A DNA stretch of 6,511 nucleotides, taken from NCBI GenBank assembly GCA_028819955.1, contig JAPPKP010000112.1:1-6511 (forward strand), in the 5' to 3' direction. Made by a program: the position numbers and the translations under genes. Of this stretch, positions 1 through 5,403 are shown one piece after another. Source of the DNA: Rhodospirillaceae bacterium. GTDB taxonomy: Bacteria > Pseudomonadota > Alphaproteobacteria > UBA828. The notes below the pieces were generated by a model that saw only the letters and a list, made by a program, of their open reading frames with translations, searched no databases and was not told the DNA's origin. Within the stretch, counting starts at the first letter, position 1, and every line of letters starts with the position of its first letter.

Positions 1-1
1 C

Positions 2-511
2 CCGTGGGTCATGCGCGACACGGCGCTCACCGAGATCGCGGCGCAGCGCCCGCGTACGGTGAAGGAGCTCGCCAAGCTGCGCTCGGTGAGCCAGCGCGCC
101 GCCGAGGGCGCCATGGGCGCGGCGGTACTGGCAGCGGTGGGGCGCGGTCTCGCGCTCCCCGACGAGGACTGCCCGAAGCTGCCGCCCAGGCCCGAAAAGC
201 CAGCGGCGCCAGCGGCCTTGACCGACCTCCTCAAAGTGCTTCTCACCTTCAAGAGTGAGGAGACCGGCGTTGCCCGAAAGCTGATCGCCAGCGCCGACGA
301 CCTGGAGCGGATCGCGCGCGGCGAGACCGATGGCGTGCCGGCGCTGCAGGGCTGGCGGCGGGCGCTCTTCGGCGATGCCGCCCTCGATCTTGTGCATGGC
401 CGGCTCGCGCTCAGCGTGGAGCACGGCGCGCTGCGCCTGCTCCCTTGCGACGGCGCAGGCGAGGGCGCGCTGGCGTCGGCTCAGCCGTTGGCAGCGGTGG
501 AGCGGCGGTGA
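2..511 (+). CDS. rnd: Ribonuclease D, C-terminal part (5' truncated by window edge)
   Basis: RNase D is a 3'-to-5' exoribonuclease that trims tRNA precursors and other structured RNAs in the cytoplasm. Only the last 169 residues are visible; the reading frame is already open at the first bases, so the N-terminal DEDD exonuclease domain lies outside the window. The visible part fits two helical HRDC-type units. The first opens with PWVMRDTALTEIAAQRP and runs to about visible residue 55 (RGLALP). A proline-rich linker follows, and the second unit contains LLKVLLTFKSEE, VARKLIAS, the segment around GWRRALFG, and HGRLAL. This pattern is typical of alphaproteobacterial RNase D. The internal ATG at 11 is not a real start, because homology-like sequence begins before it. 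The TGA stop overlaps the GTG start of the next gene, indicating co-transcription. An alternative is another HRDC protein such as a RecQ tail, but the second unit fits RNase D better. Confidence 0.85.
   Translation, partial: PWVMRDTALTEIAAQRPRTVKELAKLRSVSQRAAEGAMGAAVLAAVGRGLALPDEDCPKLPPRPEKPAAPAALTDLLKVLLTFKSEETGVARKLIASADDLERIARGETDGVPALQGWRRALFGDAALDLVHGRLALSVEHGALRLLPCDGAGEGALASAQPLAAVERR
499..502 (+). promoter_or_regulatory. Ribosome binding site deciding the GTG start of the FGase-like gene
   Basis: GGAG lies five bases upstream of the GTG at 508, inside the end of rnd. It supports the GTG over the in-frame ATG at 445. Confidence 0.55.
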
Positions 512-1341
512 GCGCGCGGGCCGTCTGGTTCGATCCGTCGCGGCTCGGCGCTGACGACCCCAAGCCCCTCTATAGAATCGGGCCGGTCAGTGTCCATCCG
601 CACTTCGTCCTGGTCTGCGACCACGCCAGCAACGCGGTCCCCGCCCACATGGAGCGGCTCGGCCTGGACCAGGCGGAGCTCGACCGCCACATCGGCTGGG
701 ACATCGGCGCGGCGACGGTCACCCGGTCGCTCAGCGTCTTGCTCGACGCGCCGGCCTATCTCTCCGGCTACTCGCGCCTGGTGGTCGACTGCAACCGCCC
801 GGTGGGGAGCCCCACGGCGATGCCCGCGGTGAGCGACGGCACGGTGGTGCCGGCCAACCAGTCGATCTCGCCGGAGGAGGCCGCGGCGCGGACGGAGGCG
901 TTCTTCCGCCCCTATCACGACGCCATCGCAGCGTGCCTCGACCGGGCGATCGGGTTTGGCGCGGTGCCGATCCTGGTCGCGGTTCACAGCTTCACGCCGG
1001 TTTTCGATGGCTTCGCGCGGCCGTGGGAGGTGGGGCTGCTCTACGAGCACGACGACCGGCTGGTGCAGCCGCTGAAGGAGGCGCTCGCAACGCTTCGCCC
1101 CGGGCTCACCATCGGCGACAACCAGCCCTACGCCATCGTAGGCCCGTCCGACTACTCGATTCCGGTGCACGGCCAGGGGCGCGGCCTGCCCCATATCGAA
1201 ATCGAGCTGCGCCAGGACCTGATCGACACCCAGGAGGGCGCCCAGTCCTGGGCCGAGACTCTCGCCGTCGCGTTCAAACAGGTGCGAACGGCGCTGGCGC
1301 CGCTCGCCATCGAGAACCGGGTGCCGCCCGGCGCCGCATGA
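508..1341 (+). CDS. N-formylglutamate amidohydrolase family protein
   Basis: Predicted 277-aa member of the N-formylglutamate amidohydrolase (FGase) family, zinc-type hydrolases that release formate from N-formyl-L-glutamate in one histidine-degradation route. Key segments are VCDHASNAVP (residues 36-45), HIGWDIGAA (61-69), YSRLVVDCNRP (88-98), HSFTP (160-164) and HIEIELRQ (229-236). The conserved Asp/His/Glu residues in these blocks are candidates for metal binding and catalysis. The start is taken as GTG at 508: it overlaps the upstream TGA, has GGAG five bases before it, and gives a normal family N-terminus. An ATG at 445 would add a low-complexity Arg/Gly extension from inside rnd. No other hut genes are visible, so the true substrate may be a different N-formyl or related amide; the family name is safer than the exact reaction. 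Translation is probably coupled to rnd. Confidence 0.9.
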   Translation: MSARAVWFDPSRLGADDPKPLYRIGPVSVHPHFVLVCDHASNAVPAHMERLGLDQAELDRHIGWDIGAATVTRSLSVLLDAPAYLSGYSRLVVDCNRPVGSPTAMPAVSDGTVVPANQSISPEEAAARTEAFFRPYHDAIAACLDRAIGFGAVPILVAVHSFTPVFDGFARPWEVGLLYEHDDRLVQPLKEALATLRPGLTIGDNQPYAIVGPSDYSIPVHGQGRGLPHIEIELRQDLIDTQEGAQSWAETLAVAFKQVRTALAPLAIENRVPPGAA

Positions 1342-1342
1342 G

Positions 1343-1372
1343 CCCTCCGCCCGCAGGGCCGCGAGCGGAGGG
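1343..1372. terminator. Candidate bidirectional hairpin between convergent genes
   Basis: CCCTCCGC (1343-1350) and GCGGAGGG (1365-1372) form a perfect 8-bp GC-rich stem with a 14-nt loop. It begins one base after the FGase-like stop and 22 bases beyond the stop of the convergent peroxiredoxin gene. It could end transcription from both sides. Neither strand has a T-run after the stem, so it is not a classical intrinsic terminator. A competing small hairpin, GCCC/GGGC, is possible at 1349-1359. Confidence 0.45.
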
Positions 1373-1394
1373 AAATGTCAAACCGAAGAAGCCG

Positions 1395-2054
1395 TTACTC
1401 GGGCTGCGGCACGATCCTGAGGTAGGGTTTCGGGGCCTTCCAGCCGTCCGGATAGGTCTTCCTGGCCTCCTCGTCGGAGACCGCCGGCACGATGATCACG
1501 TCCTCGCCCTGCTTCCAGTTTACCGGCGTCGCCACCTTGTGCTTCGCCGTGAGCTGGCAGGAATCGAGCACGCGCAGCACCTCGTCGAAGTTGCGGCCGG
1601 TGCTCATGGGGTAGGTGAGGGAGAGCTTGATCTTCTTGTCCGGCCCGATGAGGAAGACGGTGCGGACGGTGAGATTGTCCACCGCCGTGCGCCCATCCGA
1701 GGTCGTGCCGGCGCCGGCCGGCAGCATCTCGTAGAGGGTCGCGATCTTGAGCTCGGGATCGCCGATCAGCGGGTAGTTCACCGCGTGACCCTGCGTCTCC
1801 TCGATGTCCTTCGACCAGGCGTGGTGGTCGCTCACGCCGTCCACGCTGAGTCCGAGAACCTTGCAGTTGCGCTTCTCGAACTCCGACTTGAGGCCGGCCA
1901 TGTAGCCGAGCTCGGTGGTGCAGACCGGCGTGAAGTCCTTGGGGTGGGAAAAAAGAATGGCCCAGCCGTCGCCGATCCAGTCGTGAAAGTCGATCGCACC
2001 CGCGGTCGTGTCTGCGGTGAAGTTGGGTGCCTCGTCGCCAATCCTCAGTGCCAT
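1395..2054 (-). CDS. Peroxiredoxin, Prx6 (1-Cys) type
   Basis: A 219-aa thiol peroxidase that reduces hydrogen peroxide and organic peroxides in the cytoplasm. The N-terminus MALRIGDEAPNF is typical of the AhpC/TSA fold. The active-site block SHPKDFTPVCTTELG carries Pro38, Thr42 and peroxidatic Cys45, and Arg131 in LTVRTVFLIG completes the usual catalytic set. After YPMSTGRNFDEVLRVLDS (residues 148-165) comes the long C-terminal domain diagnostic of the Prx6 group, including KVATPVNWKQGEDV (173-186) and KPYLRIVPQPE at the end. Length is normal for the group. Two further cysteines, Cys64 and Cys166, are present. The ATG at 2054 is chosen because a strong AGGAGGAG precedes it by ten bases and the family N-terminus starts there; an upstream TTG at 2168 would add about 38 unlikely residues. 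It lies downstream of and on the same strand as a second peroxiredoxin. Confidence 0.94.
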   Translation of the reverse strand: MALRIGDEAPNFTADTTAGAIDFHDWIGDGWAILFSHPKDFTPVCTTELGYMAGLKSEFEKRNCKVLGLSVDGVSDHHAWSKDIEETQGHAVNYPLIGDPELKIATLYEMLPAGAGTTSDGRTAVDNLTVRTVFLIGPDKKIKLSLTYPMSTGRNFDEVLRVLDSCQLTAKHKVATPVNWKQGEDVIIVPAVSDEEARKTYPDGWKAPKPYLRIVPQPE

Positions 2055-2064
2055 TGCCTGATGT

Positions 2065-2072
2065 CTCCTCCT
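2065..2072 (-). promoter_or_regulatory. Strong Shine-Dalgarno for the Prx6-type gene
   Basis: On the minus strand AGGAGGAG lies ten bases before the ATG at 2054. It is the best ribosome binding site in the window and fixes this start against the longer TTG alternative at 2168. Confidence 0.75.
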
Positions 2073-2176
2073 GAGCGACCGCACGCCGGCCGTTGCGCAG
2101 GCTACGGTCTTGTCGAATTGGGATCGAACGGCTTCCCGCGCGCCGTGGGGGCCGCCGATAGACGACAATGTGGTGA

Positions 2177-2192
2177 GCGCGGCCAGCCGCGC
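2177..2192 (-). promoter_or_regulatory. Alternative hairpin overlapping the large stem
   Basis: GCGCGG (2192-2187 read on the minus strand), tetraloop CTGG, and CCGCGC (2182-2177) form a 6-bp hairpin. It uses the last six bases of the 3' arm of the 13-bp stem, so the two structures exclude each other. This is the geometry of an attenuator, but the larger stem should dominate and GC-rich chance pairing is possible. Confidence 0.35.
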
Positions 2193-2219
2193 AAGCGCCT
2201 TTTGCAGGCGCCTGCGCGG
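2187..2219 (-). terminator. Strong 13-bp hairpin after the Prx5-type gene
   Basis: Read on the minus strand, CCGCGCAGGCGCC (2219-2207), loop TGCAAAA, and GGCGCTTGCGCGG (2199-2187) form a 13-bp stem with a single G-U wobble. It starts 12 bases after the Prx5-type stop codon. On the plus strand the same position would be an A-C mismatch, so the structure suits minus-strand RNA better. No T-run follows, so it may be a leaky or Rho-assisted terminator, a 3'-end stabiliser, or a leader element of the Prx6-type gene. Confidence 0.6.
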
Positions 2220-2231
2220 AGGTGGGCGGGA

Positions 2232-2717
2232 TCAGAGCTGCGTGAGCATGTGCTCCGCGCTGCTCACCACCATCTCCGTCGGGTTCTCCTCCACGTTGAG
2301 GGCCGTGATCGTGCCGTCGTCGACGATCATGGAGAACCGGGTCGTCCGCTCGCCGAGCCCGAAGCCGCGGGCGTCGAGGGTGAGCCCCGTGGCCTGCGCG
2401 AACTCGCCGTTGCCGTCGGCCAGCATGTCGATGGTGCCGCCGGCGCCCGTATCCTCGCCCCAGGCCTTCATCACGAAGGCGTCGTTGACCGACACGCAGG
2501 CGATCTGGTCCACGCCCTTGGCCTTGAGCGCATCGGCCTGCGCCAGGAAGCTCGGCACGTGCTTGGCCGAGCAGGTCGGCGTATACGCGCCGGGGACGGC
2601 GAAGAGCGCAGTCTTCTTGCCCCCGAAATAGTCGTCGCTGGATACGTCCGAGAGTCCGTCCGCGGTCAGCATCTTGAAGTTGACCGACGGCACCTTGTCG
2701 CCCGCACTTACTGCCAT
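2232..2717 (-). CDS. Peroxiredoxin, Prx5/PrxII type
   Basis: A 161-aa atypical peroxiredoxin of the Prx5/PrxII (redoxin) group, reducing hydrogen peroxide and alkyl hydroperoxides, in this group usually with glutathione/glutaredoxin or thioredoxin as electron donor. The active-site block VPGAYTPTCSAKHVPSF contains Pro42, Thr46 and peroxidatic Cys49. Cys74 in QIACVSVNDAFVMKAW sits where PrxII proteins carry their second cysteine. Arg127 in ERTTRFSMIVDDG is the expected active-site arginine. Length is normal and there is no fused glutaredoxin domain or signal peptide. The ATG at 2717 is chosen because GAGGAG precedes it by nine bases and the family N-terminus starts there; an in-frame upstream start near 2789 would add an atypical basic leader. 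It lies 177 bases upstream of the Prx6-type gene on the same strand and is divergent from the flavoprotein gene. Confidence 0.94.
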   Translation of the reverse strand: MAVSAGDKVPSVNFKMLTADGLSDVSSDDYFGGKKTALFAVPGAYTPTCSAKHVPSFLAQADALKAKGVDQIACVSVNDAFVMKAWGEDTGAGGTIDMLADGNGEFAQATGLTLDARGFGLGERTTRFSMIVDDGTITALNVEENPTEMVVSSAEHMLTQL

Positions 2718-2726
2718 TGTCTCCCT

Positions 2727-2732
2727 CTCCTC
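2727..2732 (-). promoter_or_regulatory. Shine-Dalgarno for the Prx5-type gene
   Basis: GAGGAG on the minus strand lies nine bases before the ATG at 2717. It supports this start over the extended frame beginning at 2789. Confidence 0.65.
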
Positions 2733-2771
2733 TTGGATGTTCGGTTGCCGGGCCGACCCCGGTTGGCGCGC

Positions 2772-2800
2772 ACTATGCGAAGAGCGCATCGGGAATGCAA
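2772..2800 (-). promoter_or_regulatory. Weak promoter-like pair upstream of the Prx5-type gene
   Basis: On the minus strand TTGCAT (2800-2795) and CATAGT (2777-2772) are separated by 17 bases, about 55 bases before the start codon. They match the sigma-70 -35 and -10 consensus only partly (three and four of six). An inverted repeat, ATGCG-N5-CGCAT (2775-2789), overlaps the spacer and could be an operator. This is a suggestion from spacing and AT content only. Confidence 0.25.
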
Positions 2801-2888
2801 ACCCCGCACGAGACGCCGGTTCGCTGGATTTCAGTTGGCTCCGTCCGCTCCGTTTTCCGCTGCGGGCGGCCGTGCTAGGGAATCCGGC

Positions 2889-2907
2889 GGTGGCGCGTGG
2901 TGGCGCG
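2889..2907. repeat. Tandem 9-bp direct repeat upstream of the flavoprotein gene
   Basis: GGTGGCGCG occurs at 2889-2897 and again at 2899-2907, separated by one T. The 10-bp period is about one helical turn, so both copies face the same side of DNA. It ends 31 bases before the flavoprotein start, a plausible place for a regulator or a promoter-proximal site. No known operator was recognised. Confidence 0.5.
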
Positions 2908-2929
2908 ACAGGGAGGGCCCGGTGCAGGC

Positions 2930-2936
2930 GAGGGAG
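2930..2936 (+). promoter_or_regulatory. Ribosome binding site deciding the flavoprotein start
   Basis: The purine run GAGGGAG ends two bases before the ATG at 2939, so the usable core GAGG sits five bases from it. It supports this ATG over the in-frame GTG at 2897. Confidence 0.5.
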
Positions 2937-2938
2937 CG

Positions 2939-5386
2939 ATGACCGAGGCGTTACCGGCCCAGGCCCAGGTGGTGATCGTCGGCGGCGGCATCATCGGCTG
3001 CAGCATGGCCTACCATCTGACCAAGCTCGGGCGGCGCGATGTGGTCCTGCTGGAGCGGGGCCATCTCACCGGCGGCACCTCGTGGCACGCCGCAGGGCTG
3101 GTCAACCAGCTCCGCGCGACGTCGACGCTGACCGAGCTCGCACGTTACGGCGTCGGCCTCTACGAATCGCTGGAGGCCGAGACCGGCCAGGCGACGGGCT
3201 TTCGCCGCAAGGGCAGCATGCCCATCGCCCGCACCGAAGCGCGGCTCACCGAGATCAGACGCATGGCCGCCCTCGGCGATTGCTTCGGCGTCGAGGCCTA
3301 CGAGGTCGGACTGAACGAAGCGAAAGCGCTCTATCCCCTGATGGACGTCTCGCGGATCAAGGGTGCGATCTACATTCCGGGCGACGGCCAGACCAACCCC
3401 GTCGATACCGCCATGGCGCTCGCCAAAGGCGCCCGCACACGGGGCGCACGCATATTCGAAGAGACGGCCGTCACCGGCTTCGAGCGCAGGAACGGCGCGG
3501 TCTCCGGCGTCTGCACCGCGCACGGCACCATCGCCTGCGAGACAGTCGTCAACTGCGGCGGCGTCTGGGCGCGCGAGATCGGGCAGATGGCAGGCGTGAA
3601 CGTGCCGCTCTACGCCGCCGAACACATGTACGTGGTCACCGAGCCGATCGAGGGGCTCTCGCCCGATGCGCCGATCATCCGCGACACCGACGGCTACATC
3701 TACGTGAAGGAGGACGCAGGGCGCCTGCTCGTCGGCTGCTTCGAGCCGGTGGCCAAGCCGCTGCCGCTGGAGAACCTGCCCGAGGGCGCCGAATTCGTGG
3801 AGCTGCCGGAGGACTGGGACCACTTCGAGCTGCCGATGACCAACGCGATCGAGCTGCTGCCGGTGCTCGAAACCGCGCCCATCCGCCGCTTCATGAACGG
3901 GCCCGAGAGCTTCACGCCGGACAACAAGTTCGTGCTCGGCGAGGCGCCGGAGCTTGCGCGCTTCTTCGTCGCCGCTGGCTTCAACTCGCAAGGCATCCTC
4001 ACCGCCGCCGGCGCCGGCAAGGTAATGTCGGAGTGGATCGTCGAGGGGCAGCCGACGGTGGACCTCGCCGAGCTCGACATCTCCCGCTTCGCCCGCTTCC
4101 AGAACAACCGCCGCTATCTGGTGGACCGCACGAAGGAGAGCCTGGGCCTGCTGTTCCAGATGCACTGGCCGTATCGCCAGGTGGAGACCGCGCGCCCGGT
4201 GCGGCTCAGTCCGCTCCATGCCCGGCTCGCCGCCCACAATGCCTGCTTCGGCGAGGCGGCCGGCTGGGAGCGCGCCAACTGGTTCGCGCCCGAGGGCGTG
4301 GAGCCGACCTACGCCTACGCCTATGGCAAGCAGAACTGGTTCGACTGCGTGCGGGAGGAGCACCGCGCCGTGCGCCAGGCGGTCGGCATCCTCGACATGA
4401 GCTCGTTCGCGAAATACCTGGTGCAGGGGCCGGATGCCGAGCGCGAGCTGCAGCGCCTTTGCGCCAACGATGTCGCGGTGCCGGCGGGCAAGATCGTCTA
4501 CACCCAGCTCCTCAACAGGCGGGGCGGGATCGAGGCGGACCTCACCGTGACCCGGTTCGGCGACGAGCGCTACCTGGTGGTGACCTCGGCGGCCTCGCAG
4601 ACCCGCGACCTCACCTGGATCGAGCGGAACCTAAGCGACGGCGCGCGGGTCTACGTCACCGACGTGACTTCGGGCTCCGGCGTGCTCGCCGTTATGGGGC
4701 CCAATGCCAGAACGCTGCTCGGGCGGGTCAGCGATGCGGATCTCTCTAACGAGGCCTTCCCCTTCGGTACCTGCCGTGAGATCGATATCGGCTACGCGCA
4801 CGCGCGGGCGATGCGGGTCTCCTACGTCGGCGAGCTGGGCTGGGAGCTGCACATCGCGACCGAGTACATGGTGCCGATCTTCGACCGGCTGATGGAAGCG
4901 GGCGCCGACCTCGGCGTCAGGCTCTGTGGCATCCACGCGATGGATTCGCTCAGGAGCGAGAAGGGCTACCGCCACTGGGGCCACGACATCACCCAGGCCG
5001 AGACTCCGCTGGAGGCGGGCCTGGGCTTCGCCGTCTCATTCAGGAAGGATGCCGACTTCATCGGCCGCGAAGCACTGGAGCGCCAGCGCGACGAGGGCCT
5101 CACCGCGCGCCTCGTGCACGTGATGCTGGAGAAGGCCGAGCCCTTCATGTTCCACGACGAGACGATCTACCTGGACGACGGGGTGGCCGGCCGCATCACC
5201 TCGGCGGCCTACGGTTACGGCTTCGACCGGCCGGTCGGCATGGGCTACCTGCGGAGCGAGCAGCCGCGCCGGTGGCAGACGCTCGACGACGGCGCGTACG
5301 AGATCGATATCGCGGGCGAGCGCGTGCCGGCGACGATGTCGCTCACGCCCTTCTACGATCCGGCCGGCGAGCGGCTGCGGAGCTAA
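2939..5386 (+). CDS. FAD-dependent oxidoreductase with GcvT domain (dimethylglycine/sarcosine dehydrogenase type)
   Basis: An 815-aa cytoplasmic flavoprotein of the dimethylglycine/sarcosine dehydrogenase family, which oxidatively N-demethylates glycine-type amines and transfers the one-carbon unit to tetrahydrofolate. The N-terminal DAO domain (about 10-370) has the dinucleotide motif VIVGGGIIG (12-20), Glu39 for ribose binding, and TSWHAAG (47-53), whose His50 aligns with the histidine that binds FAD covalently in dimethylglycine dehydrogenase. FVAAGFNSQGI (343-353) closes the FAD site. A short central linker domain (about 374-430) is followed by a GcvT folate domain (about 430-700) with GGIEADL (529-535; Asp534 is the likely folate/catalytic acid), YVGELGWEL (629-637) and MDSLRSEKGYRHWGHD (668-683). 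A GcvT C-terminal barrel ends the protein. No signal peptide or membrane segment is seen. Length is typical. The exact substrate is not readable: dimethylglycine, sarcosine or another N-methyl amino acid. The CoA ligase follows 17 bases later, so the two genes are probably one operon. Confidence 0.9.
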   Translation: MTEALPAQAQVVIVGGGIIGCSMAYHLTKLGRRDVVLLERGHLTGGTSWHAAGLVNQLRATSTLTELARYGVGLYESLEAETGQATGFRRKGSMPIARTEARLTEIRRMAALGDCFGVEAYEVGLNEAKALYPLMDVSRIKGAIYIPGDGQTNPVDTAMALAKGARTRGARIFEETAVTGFERRNGAVSGVCTAHGTIACETVVNCGGVWAREIGQMAGVNVPLYAAEHMYVVTEPIEGLSPDAPIIRDTDGYIYVKEDAGRLLVGCFEPVAKPLPLENLPEGAEFVELPEDWDHFELPMTNAIELLPVLETAPIRRFMNGPESFTPDNKFVLGEAPELARFFVAAGFNSQGILTAAGAGKVMSEWIVEGQPTVDLAELDISRFARFQNNRRYLVDRTKESLGLLFQMHWPYRQVETARPVRLSPLHARLAAHNACFGEAAGWERANWFAPEGVEPTYAYAYGKQNWFDCVREEHRAVRQAVGILDMSSFAKYLVQGPDAERELQRLCANDVAVPAGKIVYTQLLNRRGGIEADLTVTRFGDERYLVVTSAASQTRDLTWIERNLSDGARVYVTDVTSGSGVLAVMGPNARTLLGRVSDADLSNEAFPFGTCREIDIGYAHARAMRVSYVGELGWELHIATEYMVPIFDRLMEAGADLGVRLCGIHAMDSLRSEKGYRHWGHDITQAETPLEAGLGFAVSFRKDADFIGREALERQRDEGLTARLVHVMLEKAEPFMFHDETIYLDDGVAGRITSAAYGYGFDRPVGMGYLRSEQPRRWQTLDDGAYEIDIAGERVPATMSLTPFYDPAGERLRS

Positions 5387-5403
5387 AGGCGGCAAGGCAC
5401 GGT

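Noticed and set aside
2055..2168. N-terminal extension of the Prx6-type protein from a TTG at 2168
   Set aside because: A strong Shine-Dalgarno precedes the ATG at 2054 and the family N-terminus starts there. The extension has no family match.
2742..2765. Repeated CGGTTG and a CCGGG/CCCGG mini-hairpin in the Prx5-type leader
   Set aside because: The copies are only six bases and the stem five pairs, within what GC-rich sequence gives by chance.
2897..2938. Earlier GTG start for the flavoprotein at 2897
   Set aside because: It would add a Gly-rich leader. The ATG at 2939 has a purine-rich site and leaves a usual short lead-in to the FAD motif.
2718..2938. OxyR or sigma-54 site in the divergent region
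   Set aside because: A single ATAG/CTAT does not make the spaced OxyR pattern, and the GG/GC spacing around 2892-2905 is wrong for a -24/-12 promoter.
933..2942. Long plus-strand open frame across the FGase-like gene and both peroxiredoxin genes
   Set aside because: Its translation is Arg/Gly/Ala-rich with no family resemblance, and it lies antisense or out of frame to well-supported genes. Stop-poor shadow frames are expected in GC-rich DNA.
2951..4363. 470-codon antisense frame within the flavoprotein gene
   Set aside because: No recognisable domain or ribosome binding site. It is an antisense shadow of a strongly supported gene.
2674..4749. Long plus-strand open frame overlapping the flavoprotein gene
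   Set aside because: It is very rich in Arg and Ala with no motif, and is fully explained by the +1 shadow of a flavoprotein with clear FAD and GcvT motifs.
2939..5386. DMSP demethylase (DmdA) identity for the GcvT-containing protein
   Set aside because: DmdA is a stand-alone GcvT-fold protein of about half this size. The full FAD domain with the TSWHAAG motif places this in the dimethylglycine/sarcosine dehydrogenase family.
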